The notes: generated by a model not told the origin, from the letters alone. A DNA stretch of 64,000 nucleotides from Takakia lepidozioides (GCA_030704615.1 CM060732.1:55035053-55099052); one strand, 5' to 3'. Positions 22,450 through 35,947 are shown, counted from the stretch's first letter. A program made the numbers and translations.

Positions 22450-22785
22450 TCAAGCCTTCCAATACAAAGTCGCAGGTGGAATAGATGATTGTCGCTGGAT
22501 CTCTATCTTCTGAGGACCGTACATCGAAAACACATGTTGGTGCTCTTCCCCACCATCCTCCCTCAACAAGTGAGCTTTTGGGAATCTCGACTTTTGTGGT
22601 GCTTCCACTAATATGCGACTTAATTTGAATTTATCCATGAAATCGAACAGTTGTTGTTTGGCTTTTGCATGGTTATTGTCTTCTAAAATGTCAACATTAA
22701 AATCGCCCAAAATGATAATTGGACAATGTTTGGGTGAATTTTTAATTAGAGCTTCAAGTTTGTTTAGGAACGTATAACTGTACAT
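22450..22785 (-). pseudogene. Endonuclease/exonuclease/phosphatase fragment from a retro- or helitron-like element
   Basis: The frame contains CPIIILGDFNVDILED followed by a polar helix and FMDKFKL. 'GDFN' is the signature of EEP-fold nucleases used by LINEs and by some helitron-like elements. The matching C-terminal 'SxxDHI' block is not seen. Beyond about 22640 the frame drifts and a neighbouring frame looks better. A decayed fragment of about 110 codons; the parent element type cannot be decided. Confidence 0.65.
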
Positions 22786-24002
22786 GAATGAGCTCTATAA
22801 ACACATACAATATATAACACATATTGAACACATGTATGCAACATGGGATACAATACATATATTGTATATTGTATGACACAACCACATTAGAAACCATGCT
22901 AGCTACTCGGATTGAGGGTGGTGGCCGGGGCTGAGGCGCGGTGTGGGGGGGACAGTGGCGTGGTGGCTGGGGCCGACATGTTATCTACTCTCCCAATATA
23001 TGTTGTCATACTATATATGTGTTTTATTAGTTCCAGCACCCCTCATGAGAAACAAACAAATTGGTGAATCAGGATACAATTTTTTTCTCTGCATAATATC
23101 ATCGAAGATTAGTATGTGTTCTTCATTTAATTGTCTAACTAAACTACGATATTCAGATTCGTCCATCATCATGGAATAGTCGGATTTTCTGAAAATGTCT
23201 GCTGCTTGTAATGCCTACAACGGGGCCAGACTGACACAGTCTTCCTCGACAGACCGGAAAGACTTCATTTTCAGTTTTTGCAGTTGGTAATGACAGAACT
23301 GAATCTATATATCAGGAGTGTAAGCCAGTTTTGGAATCTGGCCAACGGGCATGGGGTGAGTGGAAAGCATGGCCTCTTTTTGGTATTCCATACCCGCCAA
23401 GGCCGTCCCCGTCTCCAGCGATCGTGCACGCACGCATTCAATCCTCTGTCTAGTGGCCATCAGTGTTGTTTTTTGACAGGTAGCCATACATTTTTTGTGA
23501 CAGGTTAATTTTTTTTTTGACTTTCACTGTGATAGACAACTTTCAAAAAATGCCTTTCACATGAAGGTTGACAAGATTTTGACCTTTCACACAACCATGT
23601 CATATGAAATTAAAAATAAAAAATGAAAAGAAGTGTGTAGTTTGAAGTGTGAAGTTCTTACACATCTTTGGGGGCTCAATCACTTAGACTATGTTGCTTG
23701 CAGGACCTTGGAAGACTCCCTGGATCATCCGCACCACCATACCTATGAAAGCGCAAATTGCTGGAGTCCTAATTATAAGTGCCCCTGACAATGTGTCCAA
23801 TTGAGGGTGGAGGGGCTTGGACAACCAGTCTTTGCATGTAGGCTCGGCTCGGCTCTCAATAGCTGCATCCCCAAACTACTACGTAGATCGTTGTGAACTT
23901 AAGGCCCAAGTGCCTGTTTCTTGAAATAAATCTTGAGCGCTAGATGACTAAAGTTGCCATTTCACAAGCCGGAGCAGTATATGAGAACCAGTGTTTTCTG
24001 CC
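22786..24002. other. No gene; dispersed GACAGG-rich repeat near 23.4-23.6 kb
   Basis: No coding region supported. Around 23460-23600 is a T-rich tract with repeated TGACAGG words and the phrase GTGGCCATCA. The same words recur at 24730-24890, indicating a dispersed repeat family. Confidence 0.4.
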
Positions 24003-24216
24003 TTGGCGAAACCTTAAAATTTTAAATGGCATATTCTGTCATAAATTCCCAATTTTCCATGGATGAATTCGCCAAACTTTACAAAGATAATATAACAAAG
24101 GATGATATAAATGGATGAAAGTACATAGGAGGATGATTCTATCCAAATTTCAATGGATGAACAGAATATATAGCTATTTCTTGTAAAACTTAATAGCCAC
24201 TCGTGCTATTTGTCAA
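24003..24216 (-). mobile_element. MITE-like element, copy 2 (inverted relative to copy 1)
   Basis: About 214 bp running from TTGGCGAA (24003) to TTGTCAA (24216). Its reverse complement aligns with 6711-6933 over most of its length, sharing GTGGCTA, ATTCTGTTCATCCA, GGATAGAATCATCC and GAATTTATGAC in the same order. The right terminus has decayed from CGCC to TGTC. Two bounded copies 17 kb apart support transposition rather than duplication of the region. Confidence 0.65.
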
Positions 24217-26562
24217 ATTTAAGAAAACAATCACCGATGAGAACGCTTTGAAGATCAAAATCATTGAAATTCAGCTAGCTAATCTTGGGATTGCATTCTT
24301 CCACTAAACAGAAATGACGTTCTCCAGCGTGTAACCAAAGCAGCTAGAGTCAAATACATATTGCAAAACTATGGTCAAGACTTCAGACCCAATCACCTGA
24401 AACTTAAGGTTTATGATAAAGATCTACATACCACACAGCTCTACTCATGGCCCAATGTAGCTTTCATTGAAGGTAGAACCCAAGACCCTGAAGAGTAAGC
24501 CAACATACAGGCCTGCACGCAACACGCAACTGACAGCCCACAATTCAGGCCCTTGAGGAGGTGGAAAAATAACCCCCTTTCATTTATGGGCCATGGAGGC
24601 ACAACGGACGATACGCCACAAACAATCCCCACAGGGAGCAGGGCAGCGGCTTTGAACCTTGAACCACCAAGGGGACGCATTGTGCACCTAACTTACCAGC
24701 AGATGTGCTTGTACATTTCCTTTGTAATTTTTACCTTTCTTTTGACAGGCCGTTTTTTTTTTGCCTTTCACTGTGACAGGCAATTTTTTGTTTTTGCCTT
24801 TCTTTTGACAGGCCGTTTTTTTTTTGGCCTTTTTTTGCCTGTCAAATGCCTTGTGACAGGTGCAAAAATCAGCCTTGGTGGCCATCATCCCTTTTGGACG
24901 GGCCTTTACTTCTACTGGAGTAATGCATTTATTAGTCAATTTTACAACTTGGCTTTACACTTCAACTGTGCGGTGCTCTTTCCCCCAAAAAGGAGATCTC
25001 TCCCGAGTCCCCAATGCTCTTTGTCGCCAGAAAAAACATTTTGGTTTTGGTCCCTGTTGGCGTACATTTGGAGAAGTTGAGAGGCCAAGTGAGCGGCCGA
25101 CACCCACCAATTTTGGCCCAATGAAAGGCTGCGCTTTCCTATTATAACAATTACAGGAAGACTGCATACGAGGAATGTCAAGCAGACCCACTGTAAATTA
25201 TAGACAAAGTTCCATTCTGGTAACTAGTGAGGAAGGAATATAAAGTGATGTTCACACAACTGGGCAGCAAGCTGGTCGCACTTCATATCTGATGTCTGCA
25301 AGCAACACTCAAGGAAACCCAATTACATTTTGTACAGCGTTGCAGAAGTTCACAAAATGCGTATAGGTCACTAGCGATGGATCGAACTGACTGATCGCAA
25401 ATTCCTGAACTGAATGATGGTGGTTGTATGCGCTCAGTCAATGGGTTACAGACTAAGTAACTGGAAGCTCAGCTACACACCCGATAAGTTCCCTACATCA
25501 TGTGAAGAACTCTGAGGAATCGGATCAGTCTTTGAACTTAGAAAGATCCCAATATGTATGGTCACTGTACACATATTATAAGCAAAGCTGGTTACACCGT
25601 AAAGAGCTTCCTCACATTGCTCACCGTTTCTGGATTTAAGAGCTCTTTTCAGAATTCAATTGGAGGCTGGTGATCAAATTTGTGTAGGGCAGCCGGGTTG
25701 CACAGCTCGTTGCCGGGATCGAAACTTCATATATAATGCAAGTTACATTGAACGCACTGTACTGCGTACAGTAAGTCTTAGCACTGGATCTCATGTCAAG
25801 CATGCATCGATCAACAATTCCAACGAGGTTCCACAGGACTTGAAGAGAGCACATGAAAATCCTCTGTACTGTAGCTTTCCCATTGGAAATTACTACATGA
25901 GGGTGCTCAAGCCTGATCAAACTTCTACACCTTCGAACTAGAAGAAATTCGCAATGGATGTGCGTACTGTCATTGAAGGGCATGGACGTTCAACCCTAGG
26001 AAGTTCTGCAATAATTTTAAATCTCTTTTAAATCCAAGAAACTATTGAGCTCTAATGAATAGTGCATGGAGGTAGAGGATCCTGCATGCCAACTATGAAA
26101 GGAGGACTCGTCTTTAGGTCTGTCTCATATCCTGTGTGATAACGGCTGGCCAATCTGATATTCGTGAAGCAGGTCTTTTCGAAACCCTCATTCATCGCAC
26201 GCTTTCTTTTGACATCCGTATGCTGATTACTCCAGTGCTCGAACAACAAAGTGGAGAACTGGGATGTATGGAGGTATGGGATTTCATGCTGTATACATGC
26301 GATGGAATACTGCGTGTATACATCATCGAAAAATTCGTGGCAGTCTGGCGAGTATCGAATGTTGCTTTCTATCCATTGCTGAGTCAAGGAGATCCGATGT
26401 ATCCAGAGCGTTCGTGGTATCCCGTCCTGCAGCCACACCAGGACAGTCAAAATGAATAGATCCGTGATGTTTCAACACCAAACGTTTCAAATGTTTACGT
26501 GGAGTCAGGTCATATGACAATGAGCCTACATGGGGCGCAAGCAGTTGATGCAGATAAGATGA
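24217..26562. other. No gene assigned; poly-T/GACAGG repeat at about 24.73-24.87 kb
   Basis: Contains TTTTGACAGGCCG-T9 units (near 24743 and 24803) and an inverted CCTGTCA...TGACAGG pair near 24835-24860, matching the tract at 23.46 kb. Frames at 25.6-26.45 kb on both strands have no motif I can name. They could include downstream exons of the minus-strand frame at 26.67-27.23 kb, but no convincing splice chain was found. Confidence 0.35.
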
Positions 26563-26673
26563 TTATCGACTATCACGTAAGCTTGCAGCGATCACCATAT
26601 ATTTAAGCTCAACAAGAAGCGACAATCTTAAACGTAAGCTAGCACAGGAACTGAAAGCAGTGCTCACGCTTAC

Positions 26674-27225
26674 AGAACGCGGACGATCGATGTAACCAAC
26701 TCCACGCACAGTTCCAAGCGCGTTTTCCACATTAATATTCATCTGAAACAAACTCGTACAGCCCATGGTATTAGATGCCTCAGAACACAATCCAGGCTGT
26801 GTTAGATCAGCCCCAAGAGGCGACTTCTGTGCTGATCCTTCAGCAGTCACCTGCAGGTTCAGATTGAGAGCTTCTGAGTTCTTTTCCGCCTTATCAGCAG
26901 CCTCCCAGCTCGCGCCGCCTTCAGAAGGTCCCTGCCCTTTTGGGCTGCATCGACACAAGGTTACTCTCCCTGCCAAGATTATCTTCAAACGAGGAGCGCT
27001 AGCTACAGCATAAGAAGCTGAGGCGCTACAGTCGAGCTTGGTTGCCTTCAGCTGGCACGATGGCGCTACGGCCTGAAGGCCTGCAGCTTTAATCATGCAC
27101 AAAGTGGCCATGGCCGCTGTAGCTGCTATCTCTCTACGATGTACGTAGTACTCTGAGAAAGCAGATCGATTCTTGCTCGCCTCTTGCAGCTCGTGACCTC
27201 TGAGCCGGAGGTGCTGCAGCGCCAA
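26674..27225 (-). CDS. Putative first exon, plastid-targeting-like leader, unknown protein
   Basis: A minus-strand frame opens at 27225 (a second Met is at about 27112, MATLCMIKAAGLQAV). It is rich in Ala, Ser and Lys and poor in acidic residues at first, as expected of a chloroplast transit peptide, then becomes polar (EAADKAEKNSEALNLNLQV). It reaches a plausible donor CGTTCT|GTAAGC at about 26673. No domain is recognisable and I could not link a second exon with confidence. It may be the 5' end of a nuclear gene for a plastid protein, or a chance frame in GC-rich DNA. Confidence 0.35.
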
Positions 27226-28133
27226 CAGAAGAACCCGCTAAGGGGCCCACTATCACTCACCAGTGATCTCTCCCGAATGCGAAGAGAGTCTAGATCAAGA
27301 TGGATATATGTACCAACGCAGGATCAAGAAACCAAGATCGAGCTGCTCTACGTCATGTGCTAAAGATTTACAAATTAACTAACTATTCACGACGGCGATG
27401 AGAGTCCTTTGGAGCCCTTGATGCAGTCACAAGGGATCGATGCGGTGGAAGAGGATTCAGATTCTACAAACCGTCATCCGTACACAGGTGGCACTGTTTC
27501 GTCACGTGTGACCCCACGTTTTCCTCACCGTGCACTGTGCTCGAATGCGACATCACTGGCTTTCCCACTTGTCCAAACAAAACTCCTGCTCATCTGAATT
27601 GTCGGGCGATCGAAGCTATGGCGGAAGCAAGCACCCAAAAGTGTGATAACTCTTCGTCTCTCTCGTTCTCGTTGGTGTGAAGAGGGTCCTCAACGCACTT
27701 TGACACGCAACCATTCCGTCAGGCTTGTGGCATGCCACGACATCTGTCATCTCGTATCTACGCCGTCTGGCGTCTTGCATAACCACTCACCTTCCTCCTC
27801 GGATGTTGTGGAACTCGTGGGTTCGGAAATCTGAGCCCTGCTCATTCCTCTTCCCCAGTGTTTGTGAAGGTCTCGTTCAAGTGCTACATCATCGGGCAGA
27901 CCTCCAATTTGACGTTGGGGGTCGTGCCTCCCAACTTGTCCGGGTTGGGGGGGGCGCTGGTGCAACCTCCGGGATACGTCCTTTGTTAGAACGATTTTGT
28001 TTACCTCTTGGGGATTGGAGTTTCTTTGGCTTCATCAGGTCGAGGGCAGGGAGTGGCTGCGTCCCGAACAGCCCCTCCCGCTGAACTCTTTTCTTCGGTG
28101 ATTACACAAACGGCCGTGTCTGCTTCAGAAAGT
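27226..28133. other. Upstream region of the LCAT4-like gene
   Basis: No supported coding region. If the minus-strand frame at 26.67-27.23 kb is real, this roughly 0.9 kb is a shared divergent promoter. An in-frame ATG at 28008 could extend the LCAT4-like protein by 42 residues. Confidence 0.4.
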
Positions 28134-31100
28134 ATGGGCTTCATAGATATTCTCAAGAAAATCGAGGAAGCACTGTCATGGCACTGGGGCGGCAAAGATA
28201 AAGTGGACCCGAACCTGAATCCATGCCTACTTGTTCCAGGCATTGGGGGCTCCATCTTGCATGCTGTCTCTGAAACCGGGCATAAGGAGCGGATCTGGGT
28301 CCGATTGTTTGCGGCAGACCACGAATTTCGGTCCAAGCTTTATTCTCTCTACAACCCTAAGACAGGTGCAATCCTGTTTGGTCTCATAGAGAATCTGCCC
28401 GAGTTTCATATTCCGTGTGTATGTGTAGAGAGAGAGAGAGAGAGAGAAAGTACTCATAGGACGTTGGTTGCCGTAGCCACTTTCCTCAGGAAAGTCCTCC
28501 AGCAGAGCACATAATTGCTGTCAAATGCACCTAACGAATGCAGACCCGAGCACCGAAGAAGAAAATAGGTGTTAACAGCCTTTCCATATGCACAGAAGAT
28601 TCCTCGCTTAAAAGAATCTCCGCCATTCGACACCTGGGTTCCTACGAGAAAAAGATCGCTTGCTAAAATTGCTGGCCTAGGCCCAGACGAGAGAAAAGCG
28701 GAAAAGACAGATGGGGGCCAACAAGAGGAAAAATGCTCCTGTAACGAGGTTTGCCTTGATGTTTGAAACAGGCTTGTAAAATGATTGTGGAACCTCTTAA
28801 TGGGAACATTCCTTAGAGAAAGAGAGAGCAATGGATGAGCTAAGACCTAGCATAAGGTTCTTGCTTTGGCTTCCTGACTGATAGTTGGATTGAGACTTGG
28901 TAGCACAGGAATGAAATTGACATGGAAAGATACTGATTTTGACAGGAAGAACAGAGTCTTTGGATGCAAAGACTAGAATTCAGATCCCTGACGATCGACA
29001 TGGCCTTTACTGCTGCGACATTCTTGATCCTGCCGTGGTACCATGCTGCTACCTTTGTTTTTGACAAGTTTGTGTTATTTGGATGATCTTTAGTCCTGTC
29101 TCTCTTCTCTCCTTATCATGTGGCAAATTAGTGTATTTCCCTCTCTTACTCGAGGGCTAAAAACTGGGTTAAGGCTCTGACAAAATTGGTGTGGGTGGCA
29201 GTTATTGCGCTTGGACACAGTGTACTATTTCCATGATATGATCAAGAAAATGGTGGAATGGGGGTATCTGGAGGGAACAACTTTGTTTGGCTTTGGCTAT
29301 GATTTCCGCCAAAGCAACAGGTGCATGTTTTCGAGGCAGAGCTGCTACTGGTCCTAAGTCTTTGTTGAAACAGTACAATATTCTGAAGGTTTGCGGTGGT
29401 ATTGAAGATGATTAGGGTCTAAAGGTAAGAGGGCACAGGCCTGTTGAAGTTGCAGACCACCACCAACACACTGCAGTACATTCCTCACATTTCATTTGCC
29501 TTGATACTTCAGGCTTTCAGACCACCACCAACACACTGCAGTACATTCCTCACATTTCATTTGCCTTGATACTTCAGGCTTTCAGACCACATGGAGGGCC
29601 TAAAAGCAAAATTGGAGACCATACATGAAGCATCTGGTGGCAAGAAAGTGGACATTGTTACACATTCCATGGGTGGTCTACTAGTCAAGTCTTTTCTGGC
29701 ACTCCACCAGGACGTAAGTAAATCTACAGCTCATTTTCCACGGAGTCCAGAATCATGAAAGATGTTTGACCACCATGTGGTTGTGTAGATCTGGTTTCCA
29801 CTTTATTTCTACCCTTTATTTTTCTGGTTTCAGATATCTTAGTGGAAGATTGAATGCAAATTGAATGCAAGTCTCTGGCCCGACACCGTCCATCAAATAC
29901 TGGAACCCCAGCTCCAAGGGGGGTCACCAATTGTGGCTGGTTACCGATCAGTCGGGTAATTGTAAGAGACAGGAAGACTGTCCTCAAATCTGAATCAGAC
30001 TGTAGGAATCAGGGCTTCTCTACTAAAACCTCAAAACACATAAAAACACATTTGAGTGCCTCCGGAGTTCTGAACGTGTCCCATTCCCAATTGTGTAGTG
30101 CTATTAGAGGTGAACGCTAGCAGGTATGTAATCAATTACCCTGTCCTTGTCCTGACCCAATTCTGTATCATGTACGTCTATATGCCTTTTTGCGCTTTGA
30201 GATTAATGAAGGAAGGGACCATGCTTAGATATCTCTCCAGCGAGGTCGAAAGTGATATGGCTTCCCTTGTCCCACTTCAGATAATGATGCAGTTGGTTGC
30301 TTTGTGGTAGGCAGGTCTTCGAAAAATATGTTAACTCCTGGATTGCTATTGCTGCACCATTTCAAGGTGAAGATACATATGCCAAAAATCTTGTTTGCAA
30401 TAGTCTATTTTCCCAATGGATACAGCCACCATATAGGATTATAACGACTTTGTTTCTGGGAAAATATCGGTTCCTTTATAGACCAGTGGCACCTCAGTTG
30501 CTGAGATATGAATATTTCTAGCAGGTGCTCCTGGATTCATTATGGATTGCCTGCTCACTGGTATCGAGTTTGTCAAAGGGTGGCAGCGAGAGCTTTTCGT
30601 TGCCAAGTGGAGTATGCATCAGCTCGTAGGCATCTTTACCCCCTCCCCCTCGTGCCCTTGTCTTTCCCTGCAGAAAGACTCACACACCATAGAAGTTGTT
30701 GTACTTTGGTGACTTAAGTGTGGATTCAATTTTTCTCCATATCTGATTGCTTCAGCAGAGAAATAGCTGAGCGAATGTCCGTATGGAATATCTTACCAAG
30801 GGAGGGAAGAGAATGAGAGAACACAAGTAGGTGGACCTTGCTTGTGAGTGCAGTTGACTTCCTTTTCCTTAGCTATAGTGCCAATTTCATGAATATGAGA
30901 GGGAGGGAATGTACTGGTTTGCTGTGCCGTAGACCCCATGCCAGATTGGGCGGAACAAATGGGAGCAGACTACATCTGCATGAGAATGTCCTTGTAAGAC
31001 GTTGTTTGCCGTAGCCTTGTGGCCAAGCAAACCCTGCACAAAGCCTCCAGGATGGCTTGTATCTTGCGCACTCATCACCCCAAAAGGAAGTTCAGGGGTC

Positions 31101-32996
31101 CCTTGCAGGATCCATTTTGGGGTGCCACTGCTATCATGAGTCGCCTGGCTACCTTGTGCTCATGTGTGATTGAGGATCCTCCATCCTTTGGTCTGTTCAG
31201 TGAGCCAGGATTATTTGGCTTATCACAGAGATCACTTCATGTTGTCCAGGCGTGTTTGGACTTGCTTTTTGTTTTATGTAGAATCTGTGTCTTTTTGCTG
31301 TGGGCCTCTAGTTTTGGCTGTTTGGTTTCTTGCCCTTGTTGCTTTTCTTGTCTGTCACATGTTCAGATTTTCTGGTGGAGTCTGATCTGGGGACTTGCCC
31401 CTTTCATATTTGAAGAGAAACAATGTATTCATAAGATGTTGTTTGCCATAACCTACTTGAAGTAAAAAAGAGAGGTGAATTTTTTTCATGAGACCTGCTT
31501 TCATGTGACTGGCAGTTGATAGAGTGCCCATCGGTGTACGAGATGTTGGCCTCCCCAGACTTCGATTGGAATGACCCCCCTGAGCTCCGGATTTGGTTCA
31601 AACGATCAGGTTCCGATGGGGAAGAAATAGTGGAGATGGAGACTTTTGGGCCTAAGGAATACACGGGAGTGATGAGCGCTGCTCTCCAAGAGAACACGGT
31701 GTGATCACTCTCCAATGTTGTTGTCTTATGATGTATCATACAGCCAACTCTCCATGAAGGATGAAAGGGAAGCAAGTGTGCCTTTGGTCCTTCTGAAAGA
31801 AATCAAACTTGTCTTTTGCACCAATCTGAATGATTTCTGATGTCATGTCAGTCTTTGGAACTGGTTTCCTCTCCCAGATACTTGACCTGCTACATTTGAT
31901 CTAGACAAACTAGTTGTTGATCACTGCGATGATGCACAGTTTTACTCCCGTCACCCTTCTGTCTTTGTAGAGAATTAAGGAGAGTGCTTATCGACAATAC
32001 CACACGATATGAATGCAGCCCAAAATTTTGATGGCATTTGACCTATACAAACATGGCAGTACAGGCCTGATTTTGTTTTCAGTATTTGCATTACTATAAA
32101 GAAGAGAGCTGATTCCGGCTCTATTGAACACAGGTTTGCTGCATGTGTACCGCATTGTCTCTCATCCTTTAGGAAGAGGGGAAGAAGTAGTCAGTTTACT
32201 GAAAGGATAACTATGCAATGGTGCCTGTGTTTGTACTGTATTTATTGCAGCTGGATTACAATGGATCAACCATACCAGTGCCATTCAACAAGGCTATCTT
32301 GGAGTGGGCAATGGAAACGAATAAAATCCTTAAAAGTGCAAAACTTCCTAAGGGCATCAAGTTCTTTAATATCTTTGGCACGTCATGCGAGACACCTCAT
32401 CATGCCTGGTTTGTGCTTTTCCTTCTCCTTTGTCTTATTGCAAAAATGTGGGAGATCATAGATCTAACCTGATTGGAAGATCCTTCATGAAACAGCAAAC
32501 CCGAGGATGTCATGAAGGCAAGAACTACAAAGGCAACGAGAAAGAGGCCAAAGTGCAAAACAAAGGCAGAAGCTCCCGGACAAGAAGCCAATATCTTAAC
32601 ATAGGGATGTTAAATCTTGTGGGTGCAGTTATGGGAGTCAGGAATCTCCACTCGAGGATCTGAGTGAAATTCTCAACACAGAGGTACTGTAAATGCTGCA
32701 GGCCCATGTATGGCACTAAACATCTCAGTATTGATAGAAATACCTTCTGGTAGATTCATTGCCTTTGGCTTGACCTGTAGCCAAATGTGCTCATGGTTTG
32801 TGTTATATGTTTCTTCTTTTGATGTGATGTCTAGTCCAGAGGACGTACGCTTTATATCCTTGCTCTCTTTCTCTCTCCGTCTCAGTCAATCCTTCATGCA
32901 GATTATATTGTATGGCAACTCCACAGTGAGTTTCGTGTCTTTTGAAGGGTTACTTTACCTTCAAGGTTCATAACCAATGACCAGGTACTGTTGAGG

Positions 32997-33036
<40 letters not shown>

Positions 33037-34176
33037 CTATGGTAGCAATGTCTTATGAGTACAGTGTCTCTGTGTGAACCAACTAGAGTTTTTGGTGATA
33101 CAGGCTGAGTTTTGCTATGTGGATGGCGATGGAACTGTTCCATGTGAGTCAGCTAGTGTGAGTGATTCTCCATACCTTTGTTCTTCTTTACCTATTGCAT
33201 AATGCAGTTCTCAAAACTAGTATAATTCACCATTGGTTGTACCAATAACTTAGATTTGAGCTACTGTAATCCAAGTAAAGTCTCTTCACAGACGGTTTTC
33301 ACTCAGCTTAACATATTAACAATTCCAAATCCAGTAAATTCAACTAGTGGAAACATGTTTTGTATGGATCTTGCCTGTACAAAATTGAGAGTTATTTCTT
33401 TGGTGCTGGGTAGGGTGATTTTCTGGATGCAGAGGCGAGGGTTGGAATACCGGGTGACCACCGTGGCATCCTCAATGATGATCGCCTTTTCCGAATTCTC
33501 CAGCACTTGTTGAATGCTGGCGAGCCTGACCCCTTCTACAATCCATTTACAGACTATGTTGTCATACCAAAGAAAGACTTTGAGTTTGAAAGCCACAAGG
33601 AAGAGCGTGTTGTTGTGGCTGGTTCAACAAGCGTTCCTCCTGGCTGTGAACGTGAGGTGGTTGGTTGTGGGGGTAGTGAGGACTACACCTTTATTCCTGA
33701 TGGAGTAGAGTTTGTTGCCACAGTTGCAACAGGTACTGCTGCTTGCCATTATTTGTCTTCTGGTCTTCTTTGTTGTTCTGTTGTTGCAAAATCTTAAGGC
33801 TGTTCCATCGCTGTGAGATTATGCACTCTTTACATTGCAAGGTTGAGCAGAAATACGAGATGTTGATCCATATGGCATAAACTTGCATTCCTGCCTTGCA
33901 AAGTGCTCAGTATCCGACATCTATTTGGCAGGGTTGGGGTCATCTTCGGATACCCGGGCTGAAGCACATTCGCATGTCATCATGCATGGGAAGCACGGAC
34001 TTGATGAACAAGAGTTGGAAGTTGCAACCACTGGTGTGGCTGAAGGACTGGACAAAGGGGAGGCTTTGGCGGCACTAGACCATGCTATGGTTGTGGCATC
34101 AGAAGGGGCTAAAGCTGCAAATATGAGTGGGAAAAGGGTTCTGTCGCACAAGGAAGTGAGGGAGGATATTGGATGA
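28134..34176 (+). CDS. LCAT4: LCAT4-like lecithin:cholesterol acyltransferase-family protein (phospholipase A), 12 exons
   Basis: Exons: 28134-28365, 28946-29037, 29202-29320, 29578-29713, 30315-30366, 30525-30625, 31516-31698, 32251-32408, 32629-32683, 33104-33157, 33414-33732, 33932-34176. All use GT-AG splice sites and join in one frame of 581 residues. The opening DPNLNPCLLVPGIGGSIL, the FGFGYDFRQSN block and the LNAGEPDPFYNPF block match plant LCAT4. The catalytic serine is in VTHSMGGLL (Ser178), the acid in YVDGDGTVP (Asp383 or Asp385) and the base in GDHRGILND (His410). Family members hydrolyse or transfer fatty acyl groups of phospholipids, acting in the cytosol or on membranes. No signal peptide is seen, consistent with the soluble LCAT3/LCAT4 branch. 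The C-terminal tail after about residue 500 is polar and variable. An upstream in-frame ATG at 28008 exists; 28134 was chosen from the family's N-terminus. Introns hold a 65-bp duplication and a TC microsatellite. Confidence 0.9.
29453..29590 (+). repeat. 65-bp tandem duplication in LCAT4 intron 3, duplicating the splice acceptor
   Basis: CAGACCACCACCAACACACT starts at 29453 and again at 29518 (period 65). The two copies look identical, and a third partial copy (CAGACCAC) falls at 29583 inside exon 4. The duplicated unit includes the acceptor TACTTCAG|GCTTTCAG used by exon 4, so a second acceptor sits at 29512, 65 bases upstream of the real one at 29577. Confidence 0.9.
32999..33032 (+). repeat. 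(TC)n microsatellite in LCAT4 intron 9
   Basis: About 17 uninterrupted TC dinucleotides within the intron between exons 9 and 10 (32684-33103). Other short (AG)/(TC) runs occur at 28427-28447 and 43389-43409. Confidence 0.95.
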
Positions 34177-35947
34177 ACCATTGGTCCGACAGGATTGCGT
34201 TGACATCATTGGGATGTAAATTATTGGATATTCATTGGGCGCACCTTTATTCTGGTGAGCAATGGTCATTGGGCATCACCCAGGCCTTGGCAGTAGCTGG
34301 TGTCACCCGCAATATGGTGATCTTGATGCATAAATTATATGCATGTGAGGGGAGTTGTGGAAGCCACAACTCTCCTATCCCACTAAGGCAGCAGGCATGA
34401 AAGTACGTTGCCTGTGGTGTGGTGTTTGAGAAGTGTGTCAAAAGGGTGGTTTCACAGCCTAGAATTGTCAGTATGCAAGTACTGACTAATCGAAATGTAT
34501 ACCAAATGTTGCTTGCTAGTCCTTGCGTGCTGCGAGGGTAAACCCCAGCTAGAGTGAGGAGAAAGGAGTGAACTTGATTTCAGGCTGTAACTATACTAGT
34601 GCTGTAACATCTTGTTACAAATATGTTGATTGGATGTACATAACTTGAAGCTGGAAAGGCGTCTTGGGCCATTTTCCTTTGACTTGATTGATATGTACCT
34701 TTCCCCCTTGCAGTTTTTGTCCTCCGCCCTTATTTTTCCCTTCTCAAATATATGGGCGTACCAAATTTTGAACTTTGGCAGGGTTAGTTGGTCCGAAGCA
34801 GAGAGTGCATGGGAGCAGTCAAGGGCAGGTGCAATGGGGGCAGGTGCAATGGGGGTGCGACTAGGGGTTTTTTGGGAGTAGCCATGTAGTGAACAGGTGT
34901 CAAGTGGTGGAAAAATGGCAAAAGGATTATCTAACATCTACAATCTTTTTCACAGACTGAGATTGTCGCAAGTGTATTTTACATTGAATCATGCCCACTT
35001 TGTCTGTGGTTTTCTCATTGATGGGCATCCCACATTCCAGTGCTGCCTTCTTCGCCCACTCAATCTTACCCATGAAAATTTGAGCACAGATGATGATGGG
35101 ACGGACACAAAAACCAGAGTCCTATGTTGAGTTGCATGCACATGTTTACTTCATTTCATTGTTAGATGAAGTAGACTCCACATCATTATAGATTATTATC
35201 AACAATACATGCAATACATTAACACAGCAATCATGAATATAGTACACTCTCTGGGTTGTTTACCATACACTTCTTTATTTTAGCCTGCCTTGCACCACTA
35301 CTGTTCACTTGGTACTACAAAAATTACAAGGGACATTGAAAGGCACATAGACCCTGTCTGCTGTATACGATCTGATCATGGCTGTGCTTTCTTGGTGCCA
35401 GCAGTTACTACAGGTCCCAAGCGTCTTGGCGAACTTCAAATTGGGGCTAGTTAACACAGATACAAAGATCTCCCAAGAAACTAAATATACAGGTAGATTT
35501 CAGCTTCTTGTAGGCACTCATCCATAGAACATGTATGTACTGTACACCTAATGGATTCCCTTGTTGTTTCAAAGCCTGTTCTTGGTGCTCGCTCTGATGC
35601 CTGTGTTATATACAAGGAGCAGAGGTGTCTATCTTTTAAAATGACCAGGTAGGGTGCACAGACCAGCAGTTTATGATTTTCCATCTGGTTGATTGCAAGG
35701 TTATCCAATAAGCTCTTCTCAATGATATAAGGAGGTCTCAGTAGACCATAAAGGTGGGCAATAATTGCAAAACTGAGGGAAGCTAGTGGTTTCAGCAAAA
35801 CTGTGGAGAACGACATGTTTCTCTCAAGCAACTTCAACTCCCATCCTTTCAGCAACCTGCGATGACAACTTCACATGTCAGGAGAGCTTCCACAATTAAA
35901 GAATTGCATAAGACAGTATCCAGGAACTCTTGCCAAAAGCAATGTCA
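34177..35947. other. Convergent 3' flank between the LCAT4-like and HAD genes
   Basis: No independent gene recognised. It should contain the 3' UTRs of both flanking genes. A 15-bp duplication (GCAGGTGCAATGGGG, twice) lies near 34828-34857. The minus-strand frame 35855-35481 is unassigned and is probably the HAD 3' region or chance. Confidence 0.4.

Noticed and set aside
24553-25080. 175-codon plus-strand frame rich in Phe and Leu
   Set aside because: Its hydrophobic repeats come from T-rich GACAGG repeat DNA (TTTTTTTTGCC units), not from a membrane protein.
26052-26450. 132-codon minus-strand frame next to the plastid-like exon
   Set aside because: It reads as protein-like, but no recognised motif or phase-consistent splice to 26674 could be shown.
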